The notes under the pieces are model-generated. The model did not search any database and was not told where the DNA came from. It saw only the letters and a program-made list of their open reading frames with translations. A stretch of DNA of 64,000 nucleotides from Vibrio sp. 10N.286.49.B3 (GTDB lineage Bacteria; Pseudomonadota; Gammaproteobacteria; Enterobacterales; Vibrionaceae). The translations under genes were made by a program, and so were the position numbers. Positions 19,650 to 29,763 of the stretch are shown one piece after another; the stretch's first letter is position 1, and each line of letters starts with the position of its first letter. The stretch covers positions 217,292 to 281,291 of the forward strand of contig NZ_MCUV01000046.1 in the NCBI RefSeq assembly GCF_002873395.1, written 5' to 3'.

Positions 19650-21383
19650 TTACATCAAGATAGCGTCGGTCATACCCGAGGCATCCCCTTCACCCAAGTT
19701 CATCACTTCTTCTAAACTCACCGTCCCTTGTAAAGCCAGTTCCATCGCAGAGGCAAGCAGCGGTTTATATTGCTTAGATTGACGAGCCGTTTGAGCAAAG
19801 CCAACTGCATCATTTCGGCGCAGTGCATCCATCATATCTTGGTCTAGTTCGAGCATTTCAAACACCCCGATACGCCCACGATAGCCCGTTAGGTTACAGT
19901 TTTGACAACCATGACCTTTTTTAAAGCTTGCGTTGGCTTGATTTGGAAAACGCATCGTTAACCACTGTTGGCGCGCGGCATCAACGCTATCGTCCACCCG
20001 ACAGTCTGGGCAAATCTTACGCACGAGACGCTGAGCAACAACCGCACGTACCGCACTGGCAACCAAGTAACCGGGAGCGCCCATATCCATCATTCGTAAC
20101 GCACTATCAACCGCATCGTTGGTGTGCAATGTACTTAATACTAAGTGACCGGTTAAAGCCGCTCGCAGACCAATTTCAACCGTTTCTTGATCACGCATTT
20201 CCCCGACTAAAATGATATCGGGATCTTGACGTAAGAAAGTACGCAAAATGGTTGAGAAATCGAGATTGATCTTAGGATTCACCTGCACTTGGTTTACTCG
20301 TGGCAGGCGATATTCCACCGGATCTTCGGCGGTAATGATCTTCTTACCCGGTGTATTTAACTCTTTCAGTGCGCCATATAAAGTGGTGGTTTTACCTGAA
20401 CCAGTAGGACCAGTCACCAGAATCATGCCATGTGGACGACGCAGTTGCTGTCGTAAACGCACGAGTAGTTCGCTAGGTAACCCTGACTCATCCAGGTTAC
20501 GCAGACCTGTCGATTGGTTTAATAAACGCATAACCACCGACTCACCATGCTGAACGGGCATGGTCGACATACGAATATCCACTGACTGGTTTTTTACCTT
20601 GATATTAAAACGTCCATCTTGAGGCAGACGCTTTTCTGAAATATCTAAGTTCGCCATTAGCTTAAGGCGCAAGACAAGTGCTGAGGCAATATTGACTTCA
20701 TTGAGCAAGGTTTCATGCAGCACACCATCAATACGTTGACGAATGCGCAGTAAATTGGCATCCGGTTCGATGTGGATATCTGACGCTGCCACCTGAATAG
20801 CATCTTCAAACAGAGAGTTAATCAGCTTAACAACCGTTACTTCATCACTGTCATTGTCAACGGTGCCTAATTCAAAATCAAAGGCATCACCACCTTGGTG
20901 CTCAAATTGCAACTGCTCTGCAAATGACGCGATCTCTTTGGTGCGACGATAGTAGCGATCAAAACCTTCTACCAACTGCTTTTCTGGCGCAATAACAAAC
21001 TCTAATTGAAACTGTTGCAGTTGATCTAATAGTGACTCTTGAGCAAACAGATCGGCAGGATCACTCATGGCAACGCGCAAGGTGTTATTGTCATTATGAG
21101 CAATCACTAACGCACGTAATCGACGCGCATGCACTTCTGGTAGCAGCTGCACGGCATCAATATCGACATTGGCACGGCTTAAATCAATCAGTGGTAAATC
21201 AAGCTGTTGAGATAGAAACAGGAGCATCTCTTTTTCAGATAATGCACCAAGCTCGATAAGTGTATCACCCAACTTTTGACCGGAACGACGCTGTGCGACC
21301 AGTGCTTGTTCAACCTGCTGTTCGGTGATGATCCCTTCTTCAACCAGCAGATCACCTAAACGCTTACGTAATTTAATCTGCAT
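19650..21383 (-). CDS. mshE: MSHA pilus extension ATPase MshE
   Basis: 577 residues. N-terminal MshEN domain with two copies of the RLGxxLxxxG...LxxxLxxQ pattern (RKRLGDLLVEEGIITEQQ near residue 5; RSGQKLGDTLIELGALSE near 33); this domain binds cyclic di-GMP in V. cholerae MshE. The GspE-type motor has Walker A (GPTGSGKTTTLYG, about 325), the Asp box (AEDPVEYRLP), Walker B (ILVGEMRDQETVEIG) and a four-cysteine zinc site (CPDC and CQNC). It powers MSHA pilus extension when c-di-GMP is high. Overlaps the end of mshN by 11 bp. Confidence 0.97.
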   Translation of the reverse strand: MQIKLRKRLGDLLVEEGIITEQQVEQALVAQRRSGQKLGDTLIELGALSEKEMLLFLSQQLDLPLIDLSRANVDIDAVQLLPEVHARRLRALVIAHNDNNTLRVAMSDPADLFAQESLLDQLQQFQLEFVIAPEKQLVEGFDRYYRRTKEIASFAEQLQFEHQGGDAFDFELGTVDNDSDEVTVVKLINSLFEDAIQVAASDIHIEPDANLLRIRQRIDGVLHETLLNEVNIASALVLRLKLMANLDISEKRLPQDGRFNIKVKNQSVDIRMSTMPVQHGESVVMRLLNQSTGLRNLDESGLPSELLVRLRQQLRRPHGMILVTGPTGSGKTTTLYGALKELNTPGKKIITAEDPVEYRLPRVNQVQVNPKINLDFSTILRTFLRQDPDIILVGEMRDQETVEIGLRAALTGHLVLSTLHTNDAVDSALRMMDMGAPGYLVASAVRAVVAQRLVRKICPDCRVDDSVDAARQQWLTMRFPNQANASFKKGHGCQNCNLTGYRGRIGVFEMLELDQDMMDALRRNDAVGFAQTARQSKQYKPLLASAMELALQGTVSLEEVMNLGEGDASGMTDAILM

Positions 21384-22521
21384 CTGAGCCTTCCTCTAAT
21401 TGTGCTAATACGCCTAATCGATCGCGAATAAAAGTCTGCGACTGAGAAGAGATGCCAACTCGAGTCAAAGCCTGTTGATAAGAGTGAGTGGCACTAGGCA
21501 GATCTAAACTGCGCTCTTGTTGAATTGCCAACCCTAACCACCAGCGAGCATTTTCACTCTCTAATTTAACCAACTGCTGATAACTTTCGAGTGCCATTGG
21601 TGTACGCTTTGCCTTTTGGCTTAATGCCGCTCGCATCTCTAAATACTCTCGACTGGCATGACGAGGAAGGTGCTGCAGTGGATTCAATGCCGACTCATCT
21701 TGACCGCTACGGATCAAAAGCTTACTTAAACTAAGGCGCAAGGTTTCACTGTCGTAATTACGCTTAATTCCAGCTTGCAGTAACTCGTAGGCACGGCGCT
21801 CATCCCCTTTGCCGTAATATAAAACCGCTAGTTTCTGACGAGTCTCTTCATTATCAGGGCTATAGCTTAATGCCTCTCGATAACGGATGATCGCTTCATC
21901 CATATCTTGATCATTTAACGCTTCTTGGGCACGTTTTAAGGCGCGCTGAGCAAGTTGCTGTGGCGTTAACTCAACCTGCTCAATCTGCATCGTTTGTTCA
22001 CCAATAGCGGGGGTTGATTGAGGCGACGTTGGTTTAGATGCTGTTGGTGGTTTGGGTGCTGTTGGTAATTTAGATGCTGTCGGTTTGACAGGCTGAGAAG
22101 TCACTGACTGTGCTGCGGGTACTGCCGCTGCCACGCTTTTCACTTGAGCCAATTTGATCGATTCAGCTTTCGGCTCTGTTGCCTGTTTTGCCGTGACGGA
22201 TTTCGTTGTAACAGATTTAGCGGTGACGGGCTTTTCAATGCTCGGTTTGTTCGCTACAGAATGGTTTGCCACAGGCTCAACCACGGCACTCACCTCAATA
22301 GGATCGAGCGCTGTTGAGGTCACGATTGGGCTAGTCACGTTTGACTGAGAAACCGCCCAACTGCCCACCCCTAAGCTCAAACCAAAACCGGCAATCAACC
22401 ATAGCCACGGCTTCTGCTGCTTAACTGGCGCGATATCTGCTCGCTGAATGGATGACGCATCACCCGCTGGCTTAGCCTTTTGCTCTGCCAATTTAGATAA
22501 GGCGTGATTAATGGCACTCAT
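21373..22521 (-). CDS. mshN: MSHA biogenesis TPR protein MshN
   Basis: 382 residues from the ATG at 22521, chosen because it overlaps the mshM stop as ATGA, has GGAG upstream and gives the usual MSAINHALSKLAEQ. One membrane span (WLWLIAGFGLSLGVGSWAV) is followed by a low-complexity Lys/Thr/Pro linker with repeats of VTxKSVT (about 90-175). TPR repeats fill the C-terminal half (ALNDQDMDEAIIRYREALSY and others). TPR proteins of this type are thought to scaffold the assembly machine. Confidence 0.92.
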   Translation of the reverse strand: MSAINHALSKLAEQKAKPAGDASSIQRADIAPVKQQKPWLWLIAGFGLSLGVGSWAVSQSNVTSPIVTSTALDPIEVSAVVEPVANHSVANKPSIEKPVTAKSVTTKSVTAKQATEPKAESIKLAQVKSVAAAVPAAQSVTSQPVKPTASKLPTAPKPPTASKPTSPQSTPAIGEQTMQIEQVELTPQQLAQRALKRAQEALNDQDMDEAIIRYREALSYSPDNEETRQKLAVLYYGKGDERRAYELLQAGIKRNYDSETLRLSLSKLLIRSGQDESALNPLQHLPRHASREYLEMRAALSQKAKRTPMALESYQQLVKLESENARWWLGLAIQQERSLDLPSATHSYQQALTRVGISSQSQTFIRDRLGVLAQLEEGSDAD

Positions 22522-23363
22522 GGTTGACTCCATCCCCATAAACACGGGGTTTTAAACTTTGGTTTACATACATCAAAGGTATCGCTGATCGCTAAGTAGA
22601 GGTGACGATTGTCGACGTTATTTTGATTATCGGTAAAGGTTAATAACAAGGCTTTATGACACAATTGATTGATCAAACGTGGAATGCCTCGACTCGAACG
22701 CCAAATCGCTTTTTTTTGCATCAGTGGAATAATGGACTCACTGCCAGCTGCAATCTCTAAACGATGATTAATATAAGCGACCGTTTCAGCCAGTGATAAC
22801 GCCCGTAATTGAGCGCTAAAAGTAATACGCTGACGAAATTGGCGTAAGTGACGCTGAGCTAATCGTTCATCTAATTCCGGTTGTCCAATTAATACCATCT
22901 GTAATAATTTGCTTTGCTCTGTTTCTAAATTACCAAACAAGCGCAGGGCTTCTAATGTCTCATCCGATAACGCTTGCGCCTCATCAACCAGTACCACCGC
23001 TTTGCGCCCTTGAGCATGAATATCAATTAACTTGGCTTGAATATCATCCACCAATGACGCATCCGACGTTGCTGTAATCGCCAGCTCTTTCGCCACCGCT
23101 TGACGCAACTGCTCGGCGCTTAGCACTGGGTTGGGTAAATAGATCAGTGCGACCTTAGCGTCGAGTTCATTAACCAACATTCGACAAACCATGGTTTTAC
23201 CCGTCCCCACTTCACCACTAATTTTGATTAAACCTTCGCCCATCTCTAATGCCGATAGAACGGTTTGAATCGCTTCATAGTGTGGCGCTAACCCATAAAA
23301 GAAATCACTGTTTGGGGTTAAGCTAAAGGGTTGCCGACTAAAGCCAAAGTGGTTGCGATACAT
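22518..23363 (-). CDS. mshM: MSHA biogenesis AAA+ ATPase MshM
   Basis: 281 residues, an ExeA/GspA-type ATPase. Begins MYRNHFGFSRQPFSLTP; Walker A is GEVGTGKTMVC (about 49), Walker B VVLVDEAQAL (about 122), and the arginine-finger region is near SRGIPRLINQLCHKALL. Relatives help insert or position the secretin through peptidoglycan. There is no membrane span or PG-binding domain here; the partner MshN may provide the anchor. Confidence 0.93.
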   Translation of the reverse strand: MYRNHFGFSRQPFSLTPNSDFFYGLAPHYEAIQTVLSALEMGEGLIKISGEVGTGKTMVCRMLVNELDAKVALIYLPNPVLSAEQLRQAVAKELAITATSDASLVDDIQAKLIDIHAQGRKAVVLVDEAQALSDETLEALRLFGNLETEQSKLLQMVLIGQPELDERLAQRHLRQFRQRITFSAQLRALSLAETVAYINHRLEIAAGSESIIPLMQKKAIWRSSRGIPRLINQLCHKALLLTFTDNQNNVDNRHLYLAISDTFDVCKPKFKTPCLWGWSQP

Positions 23364-23380
23364 CGTCTACTCTCCGCCCG

Positions 23381-25006
23381 CTATTGCGAATCAGGGAACC
23401 ATTCTTGTAATAAATCACGCGAACGCTCTAGCTCTTCTTGCCAGGTATTAACACCCACAACGGTCGGCTTTAATAAAATTACCAATTCTGTTTTTTGAGC
23501 AACGTTGGAAATATTACGGAATAGATGCCCTAAACCTGGAATATTACCAAGGAGAGGTACTTGTGAGACTAATTCTGTATTCGACGATTTCATCAAACCA
23601 CCAATTACTATCACATCGCCATCACGCGCACGAACAATTGAATCCGACTCTCGTATTGAGCTTTTTGCCAATGGCAGTTCAATCAAGCTATCACCGTATA
23701 GTATTTCTCGGTTACTTTGCTCCACTTCAATGACAGCGGGATGAACATGCATTAACACATTGCCTTTATCATCAATTTGCGGTGTCACATCGAGTGAAAT
23801 ACCAGAGAAAAATGGCGTTAGCTCAAAATCAGGAGCTGGGTTCGAGTTATCACCGGTACCAACAACACTGGAAAAATCCGTTACATAATATTCATCAGTA
23901 CCGACTTTAATCACCGCTTTTTGGTTATTCGATGCGGTCACTCGTGGGCTAGAGAGAACATTTAAGTCACCTTGGGTATCCATAAAGCTCATCACCGCTT
24001 CAAAGCTACCATCTGAAATCGTTACATTGGTTTGCCCACCTAATAGTGTGCTAATGGTGTCACCAAGTAGAGTACCAGCAGCACGTTCAATCTCGACACC
24101 ACCACTACCAATGGATTTAGAAATATTGCTCCAGTTGATCCCTTGCTGATAACCATCACTTAAGGTCACTTCCAATATCTTCGCTTCTAAGATCACTTGA
24201 CGATGAACACGCTCTTGAGAAATCTGTAGGAAACGACGAATTTCACGTAATTGATCAGGGTAAGCTCGCACGGTGATCACACTCGCTTGCGGAGAAACCA
24301 CAACGCTTTGCCCACTGCCCGAACCAATCAAACCGCCAACCGCGGCTTCAAGCTGAGACCAAAAATCACTTTCACTGAGCGTTTCTATTTCTGTGCCGCC
24401 AGTCGAACTGGTCGATGAACTGCTAGAGCTAGATGAACTAGAACTGCTATCGGAATATGAGCTAGAGCCGCTATCTGAGCTGGTGATCGAACCTGATGTA
24501 ATGCTCGTTAATGAGCGCCCTGAACGCGTTAGCTGTAGATAATCAACCGGCATAGTGACCGTGCGAATGCCCGCAGGATACACTTGAATAACCTTACCTT
24601 GCGTCACGATGTCGTAGCCATAGATGTCACGTACAACATCAAGCACTTCATCAAGCGTAACATCGGTAAGATTAACGGTAATGCGCCCTTCAACGTTTGG
24701 ATGAATAGCGGCACTAAAATCGGTGCCTTGCACTAAGCTGGTGAAAAATGCTCGAGCTTCTACACTATTGGCTTGTACTCGGAAACGCTTGAGTGATCCA
24801 CCTGTTGCCGCTAGGCCACCACTCAGATCGGGCATCAGATCGTTTTGCACTGAAGCGGGTAAATCTTCTAATGCATTTAGGTTAGATTCATTAATAGCTT
24901 GATTCAGCGCTTCTTTAATTTCAACCGGATCTCTATGTCCCATTGAGCACCCTGATAAAGCAACAACGGTTAATAGCGTTATAATTTTATTCATCTGATT
25001 CATCAA
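23381..25006 (-). CDS. mshL: MSHA outer-membrane secretin MshL
   Basis: 541 residues. Lipobox LSGCS near residue 20, a STN/N-domain (about 75-165), a Ser-rich run of about 45 residues near 180-210, a second N-domain with VVVSPQASVITVRAYPDQL, and the secretin beta-barrel domain with VPLLGNIPGLGHLFR and ending LVILLKPTVV. It forms the multimeric outer-membrane pore through which the pilus passes. The Ser-rich run sits in the inter-domain linker and is coded by near-repetitive AGC/TCN codons. Confidence 0.95.
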   Translation of the reverse strand: MMNQMNKIITLLTVVALSGCSMGHRDPVEIKEALNQAINESNLNALEDLPASVQNDLMPDLSGGLAATGGSLKRFRVQANSVEARAFFTSLVQGTDFSAAIHPNVEGRITVNLTDVTLDEVLDVVRDIYGYDIVTQGKVIQVYPAGIRTVTMPVDYLQLTRSGRSLTSITSGSITSSDSGSSSYSDSSSSSSSSSSSSTSSTGGTEIETLSESDFWSQLEAAVGGLIGSGSGQSVVVSPQASVITVRAYPDQLREIRRFLQISQERVHRQVILEAKILEVTLSDGYQQGINWSNISKSIGSGGVEIERAAGTLLGDTISTLLGGQTNVTISDGSFEAVMSFMDTQGDLNVLSSPRVTASNNQKAVIKVGTDEYYVTDFSSVVGTGDNSNPAPDFELTPFFSGISLDVTPQIDDKGNVLMHVHPAVIEVEQSNREILYGDSLIELPLAKSSIRESDSIVRARDGDVIVIGGLMKSSNTELVSQVPLLGNIPGLGHLFRNISNVAQKTELVILLKPTVVGVNTWQEELERSRDLLQEWFPDSQ

Positions 25007-25009
25007 CTG

Positions 25010-25345
25010 TTATTCCTTTATATCATTCGGGAAAAGCGATAGGTTCCATTGTTTCCCACTACGCTGAATCGTGACATATTTATCGTTAACTGTTTTGACG
25101 CGATAACCGCGAAAGGTATCACCTTGACCAACAACTTGACCGTTTAATATGGCGTAACAAGGGGCATCGGTTTGGCACATCACGCTTTGCAATGTTGGTA
25201 ACCTTGCCTGCGTCACTACCCTTCTTGGTGGCGCTTTTTTCTCTGCAGGAGCCGTCCACCCTAACGGCGCGGTCGGATCTTGTGAGGCTTGGCTTGAAAA
25301 TGAGAATAATGCCAATATGAGTGATAGCACGCTAACTCTAACCAC
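25010..25345 (-). CDS. mshK: MSHA biogenesis protein MshK
   Basis: 111 residues with a signal peptide (LSLILALFSFSSQASQ). The rest is a small periplasmic domain with QDPTAPLGW and a cysteine pair (MCQTDAPCYAILNG), like a GspC/PilP homology region that touches the secretin. It overlaps the mshJ stop by 8 bp and lies 3 bp before mshL. Confidence 0.88.
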   Translation of the reverse strand: MVRVSVLSLILALFSFSSQASQDPTAPLGWTAPAEKKAPPRRVVTQARLPTLQSVMCQTDAPCYAILNGQVVGQGDTFRGYRVKTVNDKYVTIQRSGKQWNLSLFPNDIKE

Positions 25346-25988
25346 CGATAAACTCCTGTCTTGTACCTAAGGTGTAGACTTGCAAAATAAGCCGAGCTTG
25401 TGGGTAAGATTCCACTGAATAGTGAAAACTACGCCAATAATATTTCACTGGCAGTGCTTCTAGTTTTTGTAAATATTCACTAATCGCAAAATAGCCACCC
25501 GTTAACTCAATACGTACAGGGTGAACAAAGTAGCCAGAATATTCTGATGTCTGTTTTTTATCAGCGATAGGTTCGGCTTTTAATGACTCTAAAGAGACTA
25601 ACTTCAAGCCTTTCCCTTTCACCAATACACTTTCTAAAAGCGCCGCCATTTCACTCGGAGAGATCAGGCTTTCCACCACTTCTGACAACTCTTCTGATAA
25701 GTCCTGACTCAGTAACATCAGATCAGCGAACTCAACATTGATCGCCTGATTGGGATCTTTTTTCAGCTTTGCCTGCATCAGTAAGACTTCCGCCTCTAAC
25801 TTCTGATTCGATAGTGTTAGAGATTGCTGCCTTTTTTGCTGCTGTTGATGCCGCTCAATGACAGGTTCAACAACAAAGGTAAGTAAGAGAAAAAACACAC
25901 CAACCACACTACTTAACGCAATCAGCCACTTTTCACGCGTTGATAGTGCCGAAAATTTTTCATTCATCGATAGCCATAAATCGTTCAT
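25338..25988 (-). CDS. mshJ: MSHA biogenesis protein MshJ
   Basis: 216 residues. One N-terminal membrane span (LIALSSVVGVFFLLLTFVV, about 23-41), a coiled coil rich in Gln/Lys/Leu (about 50-80), and a GspM/PilO-like domain (VHPVRIELTGGYFAISEYL near 150). It belongs to the inner-membrane alignment complex with MshI and MshK. Starts 2 bp after mshI ends. Confidence 0.92.
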   Translation of the reverse strand: MNDLWLSMNEKFSALSTREKWLIALSSVVGVFFLLLTFVVEPVIERHQQQQKRQQSLTLSNQKLEAEVLLMQAKLKKDPNQAINVEFADLMLLSQDLSEELSEVVESLISPSEMAALLESVLVKGKGLKLVSLESLKAEPIADKKQTSEYSGYFVHPVRIELTGGYFAISEYLQKLEALPVKYYWRSFHYSVESYPQARLILQVYTLGTRQEFIGG

Positions 25989-25990
25989 GG

Positions 25991-27442
25991 TTATTTCCCT
26001 TCGGTGCGAGTGTGCAATTCAAATGTGATGATGTCTTGCTCGTTGCGACCCATCTTTATTTTTTCAAAGGTGCGCCCAACTAAAGTCACTTCATCTTTAA
26101 ATTGATTCACCCAGTTTGGCACTGAGCTTGCGTTACGAGCCAAACCCTTTAAATCTAAGGTGTTACTATTGATGTAAATATCACTTAGTGAAATATCATT
26201 ACGCCCTAATTGAGCCAGTGAAGCCATTACCCCAGAGTAACCAATTTGTTGGCTGTCATCGTATTCACCCACAGCATGAAGCGCTTCTTTTTTGGCTTGA
26301 ACCTCACGCTTTAAACGCTCAACTGCAGCAACAGTGGTGGCCTTTGGTTTATGTTTTACTAACTGCTCTGATAATGATTTCTTTTGACTATTCCATTGGT
26401 TATTAGCACGTTGAGCTTGTTTTAATTGCGTATCAACTTGCGTTAACTGGTAGTGATAAAAACCGTAAATGCCACCCATTAATAACGTCATAACAAGGCA
26501 AGCTAATACAACATTGGTTAGGCTAAAGTGATCTTTTTTCGGTTTAAGATGAGCGGGATATAAGTTCACTTTCCAGTGCGGTTTGGCATTGGCGGCTTGC
26601 AATAAAACCTGTGCAGAGTTCATCGCGCCCTGCTTTTGAACCACAAGATCCTGATCCACCAACGGAGAGGCTTTGATATTAAGACGCTGATTTAAAGCTT
26701 CAACCAGTGCTTGAGTGTCTTCCTCGTCACAACAGATTTTTAGTTGATGAAAAGCGGTCCCTTTGGCTTGAGCGGATAAGTAGTCAACCGAACGTTGCAT
26801 CTCAAGAGCCAGCCCATCCAGTTGCAATTCACTTGAAGCAACACCGGTTAGTGGTGAAGTAACATTACGAATTGAACGTTGGAAGCAGGGAGTATGTTCA
26901 ACAAAGCCACTGATTTTAAAGCGCCCTTGTTTTGCCCTTTGTAGCAACATGAAGTTATTTAATTCACCAGCGGTATAGCCCCAAACTTTATCATCTGGGA
27001 TCACTTGGTTTAGCGTCATGCCACTCTTTTCAACTAAGCTAACCAACTGAAGGATGGTCTTCTTAGCAATGACATACGCCTGAATTTTCTGGCTACTTGG
27101 CAGTGAAATCGCATCGGCAACAATGTCAGTCACGCGCTCTGTAATCACCCCTTTTAATAAAAAAGGCAGCGCGATTGGCCATTCATCTTCAGGGATGCTT
27201 GGTTTGTCAATTTGATAGGTTTGGTAAAGAGCGCTGTGTAAAATAATGCTCACATTGCGGTTATCGGTCTTGGCGGTTTGTAATGCCTTTTCTAGCGCAA
27301 CTTCCCAACCTTGATGCTCAATAGTGATAGATTTATCATTATCACCCGACAGGTAAATAGCATCACTTTGAACCACGGCAAATAAAGGCGGCTCATTTTT
27401 ACTCACTGGACTGAATTTATTGAGAAACGATTTTAATTTCAT
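25991..27442 (-). CDS. mshI: MSHA biogenesis protein MshI (PilM/PilN-like)
   Basis: 483 residues. The N-terminal about 320 residues resemble a degenerate PilM/GspL actin-like fold. One membrane span (LTNVVLACLVMTLLMGGIYG, about 322-341) leads into a coiled coil and a PilN-like periplasmic domain. It therefore combines PilM and PilN roles in one protein, as expected for MSHA systems. First gene of the msh assembly genes after csrD, 21 bp downstream of it. Confidence 0.92.
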   Translation of the reverse strand: MKLKSFLNKFSPVSKNEPPLFAVVQSDAIYLSGDNDKSITIEHQGWEVALEKALQTAKTDNRNVSIILHSALYQTYQIDKPSIPEDEWPIALPFLLKGVITERVTDIVADAISLPSSQKIQAYVIAKKTILQLVSLVEKSGMTLNQVIPDDKVWGYTAGELNNFMLLQRAKQGRFKISGFVEHTPCFQRSIRNVTSPLTGVASSELQLDGLALEMQRSVDYLSAQAKGTAFHQLKICCDEEDTQALVEALNQRLNIKASPLVDQDLVVQKQGAMNSAQVLLQAANAKPHWKVNLYPAHLKPKKDHFSLTNVVLACLVMTLLMGGIYGFYHYQLTQVDTQLKQAQRANNQWNSQKKSLSEQLVKHKPKATTVAAVERLKREVQAKKEALHAVGEYDDSQQIGYSGVMASLAQLGRNDISLSDIYINSNTLDLKGLARNASSVPNWVNQFKDEVTLVGRTFEKIKMGRNEQDIITFELHTRTEGK

Positions 27443-27463
27443 ACAGGCTCAATTGTTTATTTT

Positions 27464-29446
27464 TTATCGCCAACGATTACGCTTACCAGGCTTAATCCTT
27501 GTGTCTATTTTTGTCTTAGGTAATAACGCTACCTCAGGAGAAAAATGACGCCCTTGACCACCATGGATGCCAAGATCCATTAATGCTTGCCACTCTTTTT
27601 TAGTATCTACTCCAACAGCAATAACCTGTGCTTGTCCATCACTACAAGCACCGACAAGGCTACGTACAAACAACTGATTTTCATGACGTTGATCGATACG
27701 TTTAATTAAGCTTCGGTGCAGTTTCAAATAGTTAATATTGAGGTCTTTAATATAGTGCGTACTGACGATGCTACGCCCTGCTTGATCAACCCCAACTTGA
27801 CAACCCAGTCCCGCAATTAAACGAATAATAGGACGCATATGATCTAAATGACGAACGATATTCGCTTCAGAAAATTCGAAACTCAATTGACTCAATTTTT
27901 GGCGAGATAATTGCAATAGTTCATATCTAAACCATTTGCAGTATTCTTTATTAGCAAACGGTATAGTATTCATATTAATAGCATAACATGACGGATTTTC
28001 TGACGCTTTCAAAAAATTGACTATTTTAACTAAAACAGACCGATCCATTTGCGCTTCATAGCCCACAGATTCTAAGGCGGAGATAAATCGTGCTGCTTTG
28101 ATTTCTCCCCTTTCAGGATCATGGATACGAACCAGAACCTCATGGTGTAAGAATTTAAGCCGATTTCCCTTTAACAATTCGTTACATGTTTGATTGTATA
28201 GCAATATATTCTCTGGTCTTAAGGCGGTGTCAAATAATGTGCGCCAGCGAACACTCCCACGGTAATCTTCTTTAACATCTTGTTTTTTAAACCGTGTCCA
28301 AGTATTGATTTTTTGCAGTTGGGCACTTTTTAGCGCCGTTTCCAACTCTTCCATAATCAGAGCTTGTTTCTCACCTTTCTGATACAGAGTTAAACCAATA
28401 TGTACCCAGTTATCGATATCAAGTGGCGTTGGTGGTGTCAGCTTTTCTAACTGGCGAATGCATTGCCCAGCGAGGTTAAAAATATCTTTTGAGCTTTGAT
28501 GAGGAATGAGAACGGCAAAGTCAGCATCGTAGTAACGTGAAAAAATAACATCAGGATAACGCTGAGCAAGGTTTAATAATACCTGCCCCACTTCAATGAT
28601 AAATTCATCACACTCTGCTTTTTCATTTTCGGCTTCGACTTGTTTCCAATCCTCAATTCGAATCAACAACACACCACCATTACCTGAACTTTCATGTAAT
28701 GCCGATTCAAGCTTACTATCAAATAGCACTCGGTTTGCTGTTCCGGTTAATTTATCAAGGAAAGTTTGCGTTCGGATGAAGGTATCAAAGCGACTTCTTT
28801 CTTGGCGAGCGTATTGCAACTCTTCAATCAGAACATCCAAGGCTTCGCTGGCAGTATAAGGCCATTCACGCACATCACCGATTTTATACTCTTCCACTTT
28901 TCCCGCTAAAATCATCCGCCCACGCTCTTCGAGCAATTCCGAGCCAACGAGTTGCTCCTTAAGCCATTGGACCCCACGCATTAAACCAAAAAGGGCTAAA
29001 GCGATGGCTAATGTCACCGACCATAAAGCCTCAAAGGAGTAACCATGACCAATATAAGGAGGCTGAACTTTAAAGTGAATATTGTAGTCAGTGTGGTGTT
29101 CGAGTTGAAAGTCAGCAGAGTAGAGACGCTCACGGTCAAGATCTGGTGAGGTATTTTTGAAGCGATAAATCACGCCAACCGAGTTCGATAATGTCATTTC
29201 AGCGACATCATTCACTTGCAGCATTTTCGGTACCCAACGCTGTAATTGGTAGGCATTATCGGGATCAGCCAGATCGCGATCAATCGCACTGGTGATGCCT
29301 TGCAGATCACGATCGAGAAATTCTTGCGAAAGACGTTTAAACGATAGTGAACCGCCGATAAATAAAATAAACATGGCACTGATCACAATCATTGTGACAA
29401 AAGCAACAAGCCGCGTGCTCAGTTTTAGCGTCGGAGTGTATCTCAT
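27464..29446 (-). CDS. csrD: CsrD/MshH, degenerate GGDEF-EAL regulator
   Basis: 660 residues. Two membrane spans (about 14-33 and 133-155) flank a periplasmic loop; then a coiled coil, a GGDEF-like domain (about 215-365) and an EAL-like domain (about 400-650). The GGDEF site reads YDADF and the EAL site reads HEV, so neither synthesis nor cleavage of c-di-GMP is expected. CsrD instead targets the Csr small RNAs for RNase E decay, and its EAL domain senses the glucose PTS protein EIIA in E. coli. It heads the msh locus, where it is named mshH in V. cholerae. Confidence 0.94.
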   Translation of the reverse strand: MRYTPTLKLSTRLVAFVTMIVISAMFILFIGGSLSFKRLSQEFLDRDLQGITSAIDRDLADPDNAYQLQRWVPKMLQVNDVAEMTLSNSVGVIYRFKNTSPDLDRERLYSADFQLEHHTDYNIHFKVQPPYIGHGYSFEALWSVTLAIALALFGLMRGVQWLKEQLVGSELLEERGRMILAGKVEEYKIGDVREWPYTASEALDVLIEELQYARQERSRFDTFIRTQTFLDKLTGTANRVLFDSKLESALHESSGNGGVLLIRIEDWKQVEAENEKAECDEFIIEVGQVLLNLAQRYPDVIFSRYYDADFAVLIPHQSSKDIFNLAGQCIRQLEKLTPPTPLDIDNWVHIGLTLYQKGEKQALIMEELETALKSAQLQKINTWTRFKKQDVKEDYRGSVRWRTLFDTALRPENILLYNQTCNELLKGNRLKFLHHEVLVRIHDPERGEIKAARFISALESVGYEAQMDRSVLVKIVNFLKASENPSCYAINMNTIPFANKEYCKWFRYELLQLSRQKLSQLSFEFSEANIVRHLDHMRPIIRLIAGLGCQVGVDQAGRSIVSTHYIKDLNINYLKLHRSLIKRIDQRHENQLFVRSLVGACSDGQAQVIAVGVDTKKEWQALMDLGIHGGQGRHFSPEVALLPKTKIDTRIKPGKRNRWR

Positions 29447-29763
29447 GTGAATGTTGAATTCCTTTCCTATTCACGTAGTTAATGCATTTATTACTGCTCG
29501 TTATAACAGTATATACAATATTTAACACATGAGTATAGATAGTCATAAAAGCGATAAAAAAACCCAGTATTTCTGCGTTTCAGTATAATAAACCTACGTA
29601 ATTATTTTGTGAAAATAGAATTCTTAATATTTTAGACAAGGTGGGCTGTCACACGATAAACGTGGAGGTATGGGATTTGGTATTAGAATATGCTAATGAT
29701 GAAGCCTCGTCCTATTATAATCTATCGAGACTTCAGTTTATTCAGACGGCTGCAAATTATGAT
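29447..29763. other. Non-coding gap before csrD with a decayed ssb-like terminator
   Basis: 317 bp without a gene. It should hold the csrD promoter. At 29555-29583 the plus strand reads a run of A then ACCCAGTATTTCTGCGTTTCAG, which resembles the ssb-type terminator at 35311-35339 (ACCCAGCATTTCTGCTGGGTT) but no longer folds well. I see nothing else here. Confidence 0.5.

Noticed and set aside
24360..24500. Ser-codon repeat in mshL as a frameshift or phase-variation site
   Set aside because: The codons are mixed AGC/TCN types with no long homopolymer or perfect short tandem repeat, so slippage is unlikely; it reads as a flexible linker.
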